The translations under genes were made by a program, and so were the position numbers. DNA of 64,000 nt from Cohnella baijiui. GTDB lineage: Bacteria; Bacillota; Bacilli; Paenibacillales; Paenibacillaceae. Shown here one piece after another: positions 45,724-54,694 of this stretch. How positions within the stretch are numbered: position 1 is the stretch's first letter; every line of letters starts with the position of its first letter. Below the pieces are notes generated by a model. That model did no database searches and was not told the DNA's origin. It saw nothing but the letters and a program-made list of their open reading frames with translations. The stretch covers positions 310,001-374,000 of the forward strand of contig NZ_JAJFOW010000003.1 of the NCBI RefSeq assembly GCF_020731285.1, in the 5' to 3' direction.

Positions 45724-46260
45724 ATGCTCGGACTACCTCGAGACGAAGTGTTTCTCGTTCCTTGGACGGAGGAATGGGAAGCGGAGTTTCTGCTAGAGAA
45801 GGATAGAATTGAGACGGAGATCGGCGAACTTATCCGACATGTTCACCATATCGGCAGTACCGCCGTGAGGGATTTAAGCGCCAAGCCGATCATTGACATG
45901 GCGATCGAGCTGGAGGATTTTCAGCAAGGCTATGCGTGCGTGCGGGGATTGGAAAAAATAGCGTACGTCTACAAAGGGATCAACGTCTTGCCGGATCGGC
46001 ATTATTTCAATAAGGGCGAACCGAGAACGCATCAAATCCATATGTACCCAAAAGGAAGCCCCTATTTAAAGAGACAGCTTGCCTTCCGAGATTATTTGAT
46101 TCAGCATGAAGAGGCACGGAAGGAATATCAGGCGTTGAAAGAAAGGCTGTCTCGGATCCATGGCAAGGATAAGCTAACCTACGCCGATCAAAAGACCGAT
46201 TTCGTGAATTCGATTTTGGGGAGAATGGGATTCGGCATCGAGCCGTATGAGGAGGCTTGA
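45724..46260 (+). CDS. GrpB family nucleotidyltransferase-like protein
   Basis: 178 residues from ATG 45724 (GAGGAGGCG site). Family motifs are complete: EWEAEFLLEKDRIE, HHIGSTAVRDLSAKPIIDMAIEL with the GS and DxxI/V residues of the nucleotidyltransferase fold, then HYFNKGEPRTHQIHMYPKGSPYLKRQLAFRDYL. The biochemical role of GrpB proteins is not established. It stands 90 bp after the transporter genes and may be expressed with them. Confidence 0.88.
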   Translation: MLGLPRDEVFLVPWTEEWEAEFLLEKDRIETEIGELIRHVHHIGSTAVRDLSAKPIIDMAIELEDFQQGYACVRGLEKIAYVYKGINVLPDRHYFNKGEPRTHQIHMYPKGSPYLKRQLAFRDYLIQHEEARKEYQALKERLSRIHGKDKLTYADQKTDFVNSILGRMGFGIEPYEEA

Positions 46261-46419
46261 TATTGAGGAAAGCCTCTTATACTAAGCGAAGATTCGGGAT
46301 TTTTGCGAGGATATGAGCATCGGAAATAACGATAAAGCTTGGAATGAATCCAAATATGTCGCACTTCGATGCGGATTAGGCTTAATTAAGCTATGCAGGA
46401 CCACAAAAATAAGATTAAA

Positions 46420-46459
46420 AGCGGAAGCCATGGATGTGAAAAAATCCTTGGCATCCGCT
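46420..46459 (+). terminator. Hairpin downstream of the GrpB gene
   Basis: 46420-46435 and 46444-46459 pair over 16 positions with two mismatches and a small loop, followed by GATTTTATT. 46261-46419 and 46460-46580 contain no gene I can support. Confidence 0.55.
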
Positions 46460-46580
46460 GATTTTATTAAACCGCATATTTTTACTTAATAAAAGACTTA
46501 AAACAATGTGGAATCGTAAAGTGCGGTGTAGGGCGGGCTAGCCCAGTCTGCTTCACGATTACAAGGCTGTTTATTAATAG

Positions 46581-47399
46581 TTAGGTTCCTGCTTCAGAAT
46601 ATCCTCGACGAATAGGTGCCTTATCATCTTCTCCGTCTGGCTTTTTGCCTGTGATAATTGAGACACCATCGCCACCAGCTAATAAAATCGTTTGACTAAA
46701 CAAATAACGACCAGTATAGCCATAAACATAATTTCCGATATAAGCTGAGTTTTGAATCTCAACTGCGTTTAAAAAAGTGCAAGTAAATGTGGTATACCAG
46801 GGAGAATAACCTGCAACGACCTTATAGTCCCAAGCTCCACCTGGCTTTACTTTATCAATAAAATACCCCACAGCCGCACCATAAGCCAGCGTTGCTGGGC
46901 TTGTGCTACCAGCATATAAATAAGCCCTTAAGGTTTCGGCATAAAATTCTTCCAACAATGCTCGGTCTAGTCTAGCTAAAGCTATTACATTCTTCGGCGG
47001 TGCGGCTGGATCAGAAAATGGCGATACAACGATTAAATTGTCCTGTATTTTATATTGGGGTTTGTTTTCTAAATATTCAACATACTCTTCCGGAGAGGAC
47101 ATATTGACTTCTAGGTCCTTCCCAAAGCTTGCAATTCCTTCTTTAACACAGTAATTTACGCTTTGCATATAGCCCATATATTCATCAAAAAGAGTTTCAC
47201 TGATTCCTAAATCATCGGCGTTCGCATTAACGACTATTTGGCCTTCTTCATTAAGAATGGCAAGATTTTTTTGGACAACGGATCGGTGAACTTTTTGCAC
47301 CTCAGAGATATTATTGACATTTTGGCTTGGACTTGCAGACACAAAGCTTGTCAACAACAAACACCCAGCAACTACGATTGGTATGATCCTCTTAAACAA
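46581..47399 (-). CDS. Secreted protein with a type-44 polymorphic-toxin-like domain
   Basis: 272 residues from TTG 47399 (GGGAGG site six bases upstream; an ATG further up lacks one). A Sec signal (about 1-22) ends FVSASP. Residues 30-140 are unfamiliar, with VNANADDLGISETLFDEYMG. The C-terminal 110 residues match the type 44 toxin domain layout: FIDKVKPGGAWDYK, then a GNYVYGYTGRYLFSQTILLA segment and the end DDKAPIRRGY, as in KPGGPWDYK...GNFNYGATG. The toxin activity is only inferred from domain association in the family. The adjacent small membrane protein could be a partner. Confidence 0.6.
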   Translation of the reverse strand: MFKRIIPIVVAGCLLLTSFVSASPSQNVNNISEVQKVHRSVVQKNLAILNEEGQIVVNANADDLGISETLFDEYMGYMQSVNYCVKEGIASFGKDLEVNMSSPEEYVEYLENKPQYKIQDNLIVVSPFSDPAAPPKNVIALARLDRALLEEFYAETLRAYLYAGSTSPATLAYGAAVGYFIDKVKPGGAWDYKVVAGYSPWYTTFTCTFLNAVEIQNSAYIGNYVYGYTGRYLFSQTILLAGGDGVSIITGKKPDGEDDKAPIRRGYSEAGT

Positions 47400-47554
47400 T
47401 GAATTACCTCCCAATAAATTGTTTACCACCCATAAAAACTATAACATACCATTTAATTGCAAATTGTCGGAATATAGCCAAATATAGTGGGTAATTCGAC
47501 TCAAATTTATATTCTTTTACACCGAATTTTTTTATTTCTGATTCTTTAGCTTAT

Positions 47555-48061
47555 TCAGGAGGCTTGAGGTGGTAATTTGTTTTCATTTGTATGATCTTTG
47601 CGAAAATCATAGCTCTTATTTTGAGAAATGACTAAAGTTTCTCTTCCGATCGTTACCTTGTCACTACTTATCCACATTACAAGTGGGTTGAAGTCATAAT
47701 CATTAAAGTATATTGTTTTTGTTTTTTTACTTTCTCTATATTTCACTTCTGCTCTCGCCATCCGATTAAATAGTCCATTATAATGATAGGTTCTAATTTC
47801 TAGTTTTCCATCTGGAGAAGAAACAACTTGATTTAATTCGCCTTTAGGAAGGAGATTGAAAGTGTAATAATAATTGTAAAAAAAGATCGAAACTAAAAAT
47901 CCAACAACTAAAGTTGCTGATAAAAAGTACTTAGGGAAGGTTCTCCTTTTTCTGAATAAGTTAGAGATAATAAGAATTACGGTAATAAGTAGACTTGCTG
48001 AACAAAGAGCTAAAATGATAAACGCTATAATTAGAATTGTTGTAAATGTAGGTTCATTCAA
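47555..48061 (-). CDS. DUF5412-like membrane protein
   Basis: 168 residues. Two hydrophobic segments (about 8-32 and 46-65) are followed by an outside domain with SSPDGKLEIRTYHYNGLFNR, RAEVKYRESKKTKTIYFNDYD and DKVTIGRETLVIS, which fit the DUF5412 pattern. Function unknown. It lies 155 bp upstream of the toxin-like gene on the same strand and is AT-rich like it, so the two may have come in together. 48062-48368 shows no gene. Confidence 0.7.
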   Translation of the reverse strand: MNEPTFTTILIIAFIILALCSASLLITVILIISNLFRKRRTFPKYFLSATLVVGFLVSIFFYNYYYTFNLLPKGELNQVVSSPDGKLEIRTYHYNGLFNRMARAEVKYRESKKTKTIYFNDYDFNPLVMWISSDKVTIGRETLVISQNKSYDFRKDHTNENKLPPQAS

Positions 48062-48368
48062 GGTAAGCTCCCCTTTCTTAAACAGCGTTAATCATTGGTT
48101 TGATCCACTGATGCTTAAAAGCTATTTCTGATTAGGAGCAATTTGCAGAGGAAAGAACAAACAGAATGGTAAAATATTCCGGAGAAATCTTATCTTTTTC
48201 GAGAATTGTTAGTGCATTGATTAGTATAGGAGTATACTGCTAATTTGTAAGTCTAGCGCTTAAAGAACGGCCTCGATCTTTGCCGCACTCAATAGATATT
48301 ATATAGTATGCTATAACACGTGGTCTATTCCCCATCCCAGCCATCGCCGACAACAGCATAGCTGTTAG

Positions 48369-48674
48369 GATATCGACAACGTTAACAAACGCGAAGATGC
48401 CTATCGGCTGTTGGATTTATTTACGGAGACAACGGGGTACCCGGCAAAAATGTGGGGGCCGAGTATCGTTGGCTTCGGTTCCTATCACTACAAATACGAA
48501 TCCGGGCACGAGGGCGACGCGCCTTTGGTTGGATTCTCGCCCCGAAAAGCCCGAATCAGCCTTTATTTCGCGACGGGCGACCCGGAGCGGGAGGCGTTGC
48601 TGCAGAAATTCGGAAAACATCAAGCAGGCAAGGGATGCGTCTACATCAATCGATTGGCGGATATCGATGTAACG
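48369..48674 (+). pseudogene. DUF1801 (YdhG-type) gene remnant
   Basis: An open frame follows directly on an in-frame TAG and has no start. It reads AYRLLDLFTETTGYPAKMWG, PSIVGFGSYHYKYESG, LVGFSPRKARISLYFATGDP and GKGCVYINRLADIDVT, the central part of DUF1801 proteins. The first 25 residues and the last 15 are missing. A terminator lies 14 bp later. It is a broken gene. Confidence 0.75.
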
Positions 48675-48687
48675 TGCGCGCCTCTTA

Positions 48688-48713
48688 GGAACGTCAAGCG
48701 ACGTTCCTTTTTT
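48688..48713 (+). terminator. Terminator retained from the DUF1801 gene
   Basis: GGAACGTC (48688-48695) and GACGTTCC (48700-48707) close a four-base loop and are followed by six T residues. It overlaps the end of the convergent XRE gene. Confidence 0.8.
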
Positions 48714-48961
48714 CAATCCGGATCACCCAGCAACTCTCCGACGGAGATCTCCAGCGCCTTGGCGATGGCAACGACTTCGTAATCCTGAACGAGCCGATAC
48801 TGGCCTTCCAGACGGGAGAGACTGGTCGGGCTGATGTCGAGACCGAACGTCTGCAGCTTGGCCAGAAACTCCTTTTGCTTGATTCCCTTTTCCTTGCGAA
48901 TGGCAACGACCTTGGCGCCAATGATATTTTTGTCACCGGGCGGTTCTTTACGATGTTTCAT
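48713..48961 (-). CDS. XRE-family DNA-binding protein
   Basis: 82 residues from ATG 48961 (GAGGTG upstream). A single helix-turn-helix of the Cro/C1 type covers residues 15-75: VVAIRKEKGIKQKEFLAKLQ, DISPTSLSRLEGQYRLVQDYEV and AIAKALEISVGELL. No other domain. It is divergent from the Spo0E-like gene, and a 25-bp palindrome lies between them, so it probably represses both genes. Confidence 0.88.
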   Translation of the reverse strand: MKHRKEPPGDKNIIGAKVVAIRKEKGIKQKEFLAKLQTFGLDISPTSLSRLEGQYRLVQDYEVVAIAKALEISVGELLGDPD

Positions 48962-49008
48962 TGCTGGCACCTCACATTTAAAAAAGATTGTAAGTGACAA
49001 CATCATTG

Positions 49009-49033
49009 TTTTAATGCGAATATCGCATTAAAA
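49009..49033. promoter_or_regulatory. 25-bp perfect palindrome between XRE and Spo0E-like genes
   Basis: TTTTAATGCGA-ATA-TCGCATTAAAA has 11-bp arms without mismatch. It sits in the shared promoter region, 48 bp from the XRE start. The natural candidate to bind it is the XRE protein itself. Confidence 0.7.
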
Positions 49034-49133
49034 TAAAATGAACCGAGTAACGCGCAAAATTGAGGGGTACGACGCTTTTAAATCATCCGAGACGCAGGGA
49101 CGCCGCTCAATGAAGAAGATGGAGGGCAGTCCG

Positions 49134-49343
49134 ATGGTCGATTTGCATCATAAGTTTGAGGAAGAAAAGAGGAAGTTAAACGAGCTCGGCCAGAAATCGC
49201 TGGAACGGGGTATTCCCTTATTCCAAAATGAAGCGGTGCAGGCGCAGAGCCGGAAGGTAGACGAGCTGATCAACCGGCTGCATCAGAAGAAGAAGGGCGA
49301 GGCAAACGACAGTCGCCTTTGTGAAAAAAGAGGAGAGGTTTAG
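49134..49343 (+). CDS. Spo0E-like aspartyl-phosphate phosphatase family protein
   Basis: 69 residues from ATG 49134, seven bases after GGAGGG; an ATG at 49038 has no ribosome site. It is a two-helix hairpin with HHKFEEEKRKLNELGQKSL, then a loop, and AVQAQSRKVDELINRLHQKK. Spo0E proteins dephosphorylate Spo0A-P using the signature SQELD; here it reads QSRKVDELI, with Ser and Asp kept, so activity is uncertain. Members delay sporulation. It is divergent from the XRE regulator. Confidence 0.6.
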   Translation: MVDLHHKFEEEKRKLNELGQKSLERGIPLFQNEAVQAQSRKVDELINRLHQKKKGEANDSRLCEKRGEV

Positions 49344-49421
49344 GAAAAGCAATTCGCAAGAAACGAAGCAGCATCGTTCATGCTACAGTACTAGTAAACC
49401 GAATCGCGAGGTGGATAAACG

Positions 49422-49543
49422 ATGACCGGGAACATTTCCAATGGCCGGCTATGGACGGGGAGGATCATGCGGTGTATCTGGGGATAATCGCCTGGGGAGG
49501 ACTCTGGCTACGGGACAAAAGAGTGCGCCGTCTGTTCGGGTAG
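49422..49543 (+). pseudogene. DoxX-like gene with a large internal deletion
   Basis: ATG 49422 with GAGGTGG starts MTGNISNGRLWTGRIM, the beginning of DoxX-like proteins. At about 49470 the sequence jumps to the end of the same family in another frame: VYLGIIAWGGLWLRDKRV and RRLFG then TAG. About 90 codons in between are lost. The C-terminal part is nearly the same as the remnant at 42339-42551. Confidence 0.65.
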
Positions 49544-49581
49544 TTCGTCGGCAAGGAAGCTAGCAGCAGAGGATAGACAAA

Positions 49582-49624
49582 GGGTTACCCGTAAGGCGCA
49601 GGACCTGGCCGCCGCGGGTAACCC
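49582..49624 (+). terminator. Terminator after the second DoxX-like remnant
   Basis: GGGTTACCCG (49582-49591) pairs perfectly with CGGGTAACCC (49615-49624). It is the counterpart of the hairpin at 42592-42633. 49625-49714 has no gene. Confidence 0.75.
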
Positions 49625-49798
49625 AGTTTGTGTTAAAGGACGCCGGCTAAAACGGAAACGATGCTTTGCTGCAACTCGGCGGCGTTAGCGGCGTCGCTGC
49701 AAGCGCGGATCCGAGAGCGGATGGACAACTTCTGGGGAGATGACTATAAAATCCGCAAAGTCCTATCAATGTATGCCCATGCATAGATAGATAAATTA

Positions 49799-49807
49799 CA
49801 TAATATA
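49799..49807 (+). promoter_or_regulatory. Candidate mother-cell sigma -10 element
   Basis: CATAATATA fits the CATAnnnTA -10 of SigK/SigE promoters and lies 58 bp before the collagen-like start. No clear matching -35 was found. The same element is at 51472-51480 in the second copy. Exosporium genes of this kind are usually switched on late in the mother cell. Confidence 0.35.
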
Positions 49808-49808
49808 G

Positions 49809-50966
<1,158 letters not shown>

Positions 50967-50987
50967 TTTTATTTTGCCTTTTTAACG

Positions 50988-51037
50988 GATCCCTAATCTG
51001 CTTTGGCTTAGTCCAAAGTCGAGGGGATCTTTTATTT
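50988..51037 (+). terminator. Terminator of collagen-like gene 1
   Basis: GATCCCT (50988-50994) with AGGGGATC (51022-51029) and an inner TTGG/CCAA pair form a stem with one bulge, followed by TTTTATTTT. Identical sequence ends the second copy. Confidence 0.7.
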
Positions 51038-51038
51038 T

Positions 51039-51387
51039 GTGGGACAGTCGATGTAATTATGATCGGAATGTGAATCATGGTAACCCATGAGATATTCCTA
51101 ATCGGAATCGAATCGATGCAAAGTCAATCAGGTGGATCGTCGCCAGTTATACACCATAATGAAAAGACTGAGCGTACCGCCTGCGCCTTCCGCCAAACCA
51201 ACCACCTATCCAAACGTTGTGGTTGCCCCCGAAGTAGAATCGGACCAGGCAGCTTGCCTTCGCATCAAGTTTGGTGCAGCCGTCACCGAAGTCAACGCCC
51301 GATTCAACCTTGTTTTGCTCCGCAATCGTTGGCTACTGGACGGGTTGTCGCTTAGACAACGGCAGGCGCCCGCAAACGCGCCTCCGG
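51039..51387. other. Spacer between the two collagen units, no recognised gene
   Basis: A frame from 51132 to 51416 is open (95 codons) but has no ribosome site and its product (containing RFNLVLLRNRWLLDGL) resembles nothing I know. Part of it (near 51380) resembles the sequence before unit 1. I see no further structure. Confidence 0.4.
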
Positions 51388-51529
51388 GAGCGGATGGACA
51401 ACTTCTAGGGAGATGACTATAAAATCCGCAAAGTCCTATCAATGTATGCCCATGCATAGATAGATAAATTACATAATATAGAGTGAATTACCGCTGTATG
51501 GTGTGAATTTGACGCGAGGAGGTGTTTGT

Positions 51530-52174
51530 ATGGAATGTTCAAAACCTCATCCTAAAAGACATTTGAAAAAGAAGCTAAAATGCTTGAAATGCAAAAAGAA
51601 AATCATAAGGAGAAAAAGGACCAAAAGGACTCACAGGAAATTTAGGATTCGGCTTACAGGAGCAATCATTCCATTTGCTTCAGGCACTCCGGTTACCATG
51701 GAGTCTGAAATTCCTGGAGCGTCGACTGTTACCGGGATTGTTGGTTTTGGTAATTCTGTTACCAATGTGAACGTACTAGGCGGGCCAATTGATATCACAG
51801 GTGCAGGGGGGGCACTTCGTGACTTCGCGTTCTCCGTTCCTCGTGATGGCATGATTACTTCTATTGCGGCCTATTTTAGTACTACGACCGCATTGGCACT
51901 TGGATCATCATCGATATTGATTAAAGCAGAATTGTATGCCTCGACTATTCCCAATAACATATTTACTCCGATTCCGGGGGCTGTTGTGACACTAGCTCCA
52001 AAGCTAACGGGTGATCTTCCCCTTGGTACAGTTACCCATGGCATCACAAGTGGGCTGTCTATACCTGTAACTCGAGAAACTCGTTTATTAATGGTATTTT
52101 CTGCAAAAAGCGTAGGAGACATCCCGATTGTTACTGCCGTATCAGGGTATGCCAGCGCTGGAATTACCCTCTAA
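51530..52174 (+). CDS. Second BclB-type protein, collagen region lost
   Basis: 214 residues from ATG 51530 with the same ribosome site as copy 1. The Lys-rich start is kept; then 20 basic residues (IIRRKRTKRTHRKFRIRLTG) replace the collagen part. In the +1 frame the same bases read GEK GPK GLT GNL GFG, five Gly-X-Y triplets, so the collagen stretch has shrunk and been shifted out of frame. The frame is restored before the head domain ([20 protein letters not shown] to the end), which is intact. The product is a head domain on a basic stalk; it may still trimerise and mix with copy 1. Confidence 0.8.
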   Translation: MECSKPHPKRHLKKKLKCLKCKKKIIRRKRTKRTHRKFRIRLTGAIIPFASGTPVTMESEIPGASTVTGIVGFGNSVTNVNVLGGPIDITGAGGALRDFAFSVPRDGMITSIAAYFSTTTALALGSSSILIKAELYASTIPNNIFTPIPGAVVTLAPKLTGDLPLGTVTHGITSGLSIPVTRETRLLMVFSAKSVGDIPIVTAVSGYASAGITL

Positions 52175-52195
52175 TTTTATTTTGCCTTTTTAACG

Positions 52196-52245
52196 GATCC
52201 CTAATCTGCTTTGGCTTAGTCCAAAGTCGAGGGGATCTTTTATTT
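52196..52245 (+). terminator. Terminator of collagen-like gene 2
   Basis: Same stem and T-rich tail as at 50988-51037. It lies at the end of the convergent glycosyltransferase gene. Confidence 0.7.
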
Positions 52246-52253
52246 TGAAGGGC

Positions 52254-53351
52254 TCATATTCCATTTTCTATTTTATTTACCGAATTTAAGCGATTTTCTA
52301 AATATGCTGTATTAAACAAAATATTTTGGTCGTTTGGTCGGAATTTCCGGGCGATTTCATTGTGCTGGTAAGCCATGGAATACTCGCCGATTTGATCATA
52401 ACAAACGCAAAGCTGCAAATGAGGAAGCCACGTTGAGCAAGCTACGTTATGAAATCCCAATTGTTCTTCCGACGGTACCACTGTGGTGGCGAGGTTATAC
52501 CAAAAAATGGCTGTTCGGATTTCACGGTTGCGCAAAAAGTGGTACCCCAGACGGCAGCAAAACTCTGCACGCGGGCTATCGTATTGTAACGATCTTAACG
52601 AGGACTCCAGCTCTTTTTGATGGTTTTCCAGTTGGTGGTAGCAATCCGCCATTTTGCCGCAGGCGGATATGTTATCCTCAATCCAGCCCTGCTTGGTAGC
52701 AAGAAATTTTTCATAAAAAGCAATGGCTCGTTCGTACTGCTTATGGTCAAGAAGTTCGTTGGCAAAATAATAAAGATCCCGCGGAGAAAAACTTTCTCCG
52801 TTCGCAAGACGTTTTTCGTAAATATTTATATTTCTGTCACTGTCATGGTGAATGCTTTTGTGAGTCACTGCAATATCACTGTTATAAATATTGCCCCATA
52901 CTTCGAGGTATTCGTGAACGGCGCCTATCCAGCGAAATTGGTTGGTTCTTTTGACCAAGCGGTTTCGTTTGACACTGGATGACACTTTGCCGAATTCGTC
53001 GAATGCCAAATGGTAATCCATTGTTACGGAATCTACGTTGGGATCAAGCGTTGCTTTTAGAGCAATAAGTTTATCGCGATTGTCTTCCATTAATACATCA
53101 TCCGCGTCCAGCCAAAAAATATAATCTTTTGTCGCCAAGCTAAAAGCAAAATTTCGGGCGGCCGCAAAATGATCAATCCACTGAAAGTCGTAAATGCGCG
53201 CATGAAAAGGCTCTACAACCGATTTTGTTCCGTCCGTCGATCCGGTATCTACAATAATAATTTCATCTACAGCTTCAGCCACCGAGGACAAGCAGCGTCC
53301 AATCGTATCTTCTTCATTTTTAACGATCAAGCAAAGGCTGATGGTGATCAA
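52254..53351 (-). CDS. Family 2 glycosyltransferase with TPR-like C-terminus
   Basis: 365 residues from TTG 53351, directly after GAGGAGGGA. The GT-A domain (1-230) has LCLIVKNEEDTIGRCLSSV, IIVDTGSTDGTKSVV and the metal-binding DxD in IFWLDADDVLM. After it come helical repeats of TPR type (about 200-350). The SunS-like class transfers sugar to peptides and proteins. It is convergent with the two collagen-like genes and close to the prolyl hydroxylase, so its likely target is the Thr-rich collagen stalk. Confidence 0.88.
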   Translation of the reverse strand: MITISLCLIVKNEEDTIGRCLSSVAEAVDEIIIVDTGSTDGTKSVVEPFHARIYDFQWIDHFAAARNFAFSLATKDYIFWLDADDVLMEDNRDKLIALKATLDPNVDSVTMDYHLAFDEFGKVSSSVKRNRLVKRTNQFRWIGAVHEYLEVWGNIYNSDIAVTHKSIHHDSDRNINIYEKRLANGESFSPRDLYYFANELLDHKQYERAIAFYEKFLATKQGWIEDNISACGKMADCYHQLENHQKELESSLRSLQYDSPRAEFCCRLGYHFLRNREIRTAIFWYNLATTVVPSEEQLGFHNVACSTWLPHLQLCVCYDQIGEYSMAYQHNEIARKFRPNDQNILFNTAYLENRLNSVNKIENGI

Positions 53352-53551
53352 TATCTCCCTCCTCACGTTTAATGAACTTGCACCTGCAGATACAGTGAGA
53401 GTACCAAGCGAATATTCGATTTTTTTCTTTTGGATTGATAATACTGGACTATTCCATTTCTTCCATAGCGATAGAAGCCAAAATCTCTATTTGATCTCAT
53501 TGCAGATTATGCTCCTTGAAATGAAATGTACCCCTAAAGAGGAGCGATACT

Positions 53552-53587
53552 CAAAAATAAGAACAAAAATAAGCACAAAAATAAGCC
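53552..53587 (+). repeat. Three 12-bp tandem repeats upstream of the hydroxylase gene
   Basis: Three copies of CAAAAATAAGnn follow each other without gap, 46 bp before the earliest possible start of the prolyl hydroxylase. They could affect promoter strength. The rest of 53352-53632 shows nothing else. Confidence 0.7.
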
Positions 53588-53632
53588 CTATACATATAAA
53601 TAACTCGACTGAATTTACATGCCGGGAGTTGA

Positions 53633-54247
53633 ATTGCTATTCAAAAACCCACACAGCTACTAAACCAACAACCGTTTATCGGGTGCTATCCTTCGGCGAT
53701 CGATCCAGAAGCCTGTCAATCTTTGATTAATTTGGCACGTGGCCGGTTAACACCGGCAACCGTGGTAGGGGAATCAGGGTTAGAATTTTCTCAAATAAGG
53801 ATTTCAAACTTGGCTTGGTTTTACCATAATCATAATGAAGTTGTACAAAGCATATGTAAGCAAATCGCAGAAATTGTTGAGCAACCAATTCATTACGCGG
53901 ATAATTTACAAGTAGCTCATTATGGAGTAGGCGGGAAGTTTGAACCTCATTTGGATTGTTATGATATAGAGCAAGAAGCATACCAAGCATTTCTAGAGCG
54001 TTCAGGTCAACGGTTATATACTGCTCTCTTTTATTTAAATGATGTTGTCTCTGGAGGAGAAACATATTTTCCGAATTTAAATATTGAAGTTTCTCCGACA
54101 ACTGGAACGTTATTAATTTTTGAAAACTGCCAACCAGGTACATCCATTCCCGACCAGCGATCGTTACATGGATCAAAAATCTTACAGTGTGGGGAAAAGT
54201 GGATTGGTACACTTTGGTTTTGTGATCGACCACAATATCAAGTATGA
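53633..54247 (+). CDS. Prolyl 4-hydroxylase-type 2-oxoglutarate/Fe(II) oxygenase
   Basis: About 204 residues when read from 53633. It has the N-terminal P4H region (FIGCYPSAIDPEACQSLINL, then ARGRLTPATVVG), the iron ligands in GGKFEPHLDCYD (His and Asp) and the distal His in RSLHGS, and the 2-oxoglutarate Lys in GEKWIGTLWF. Bacillus anthracis P4H is 216 residues and acts on collagen-like proline. No ATG, GTG or TTG starts the full form: ATT 53633 follows GGGAG, while TTG 53723 would remove 30 conserved residues. It probably hydroxylates the collagen-like protein. Confidence 0.85.
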   Translation: MAIQKPTQLLNQQPFIGCYPSAIDPEACQSLINLARGRLTPATVVGESGLEFSQIRISNLAWFYHNHNEVVQSICKQIAEIVEQPIHYADNLQVAHYGVGGKFEPHLDCYDIEQEAYQAFLERSGQRLYTALFYLNDVVSGGETYFPNLNIEVSPTTGTLLIFENCQPGTSIPDQRSLHGSKILQCGEKWIGTLWFCDRPQYQV

Positions 54248-54386
54248 ACCAGCGTATTGAAGAACGGCTGCTCCGTCACTCAATTGCCGTTGGTCGCTAC
54301 CTTCGTATCGGAGCCTTGTTTCAGCTCGTTGACGTTTTGCAGCGCGACCGACTCGATCGCGTCTACTTCACCGGCATTCAGGACAT

Positions 54387-54674
54387 ATGCAGAATAAGGG
54401 AGCTGCCCCGAACGGGGCGGCTCTTCTTATTGATCCACGTCAAGACAGCTTCAGGCGATGGTCGCTCTCCCTGCCGGAAACAGAAGAGGCCGAGCACTGG
54501 GGGAAAGCTTCCTTTCGGGTGCGCAACAAAATATACGCGGTCATCCAGCCCGATCAACGATCGGTCGTGATCAAGACGAGCCGTGAGGACAAGGAGGCCC
54601 TTTTTCCTTTCGCCGAAATTTATACAACGGTGGACTGCCGAAATGTTATCATACCTCTAGGAACAGTCAATTGA
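54387..54674 (+). pseudogene. MmcQ/YjbR-family remnant
   Basis: The frame reads WSLSLPETEEAEHWGKASFRVRNKIYAVIQ (in two family blocks, split here by me) and VVIKTSREDKEALF, the N-terminal two thirds of YjbR-like proteins. The first residues are replaced by sequence that overlaps a terminator, and the C-terminal TPHYRG...V part is missing; instead it runs into the leader of the histidine kinase. I judge it broken at both ends. Confidence 0.55.
54400..54425 (+). terminator. Terminator downstream of the prolyl hydroxylase gene
   Basis: GAGC-T-GCCCC and GGGGC-G-GCTC pair around a four-base loop, with one internal mismatch, followed by TTCTT. Confidence 0.55.
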
Positions 54675-54694
54675 TGGCAAGGGAGCCGGCGGCA

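Larger units (their letters stand above)
51388..52246 (+). repeat. Duplicated collagen-gene unit, copy 2
   Basis: Nearly identical to the flanks of copy 1 on both sides, including promoter region, ribosome site, first 18 codons, C-terminal domain and terminator. The collagen region is almost entirely missing. Confidence 0.85.

Noticed and set aside
51132..51416. 95-codon plus-strand frame between the collagen units
   Set aside because: No ribosome site, no recognisable family, and part of it is duplicated flanking sequence.
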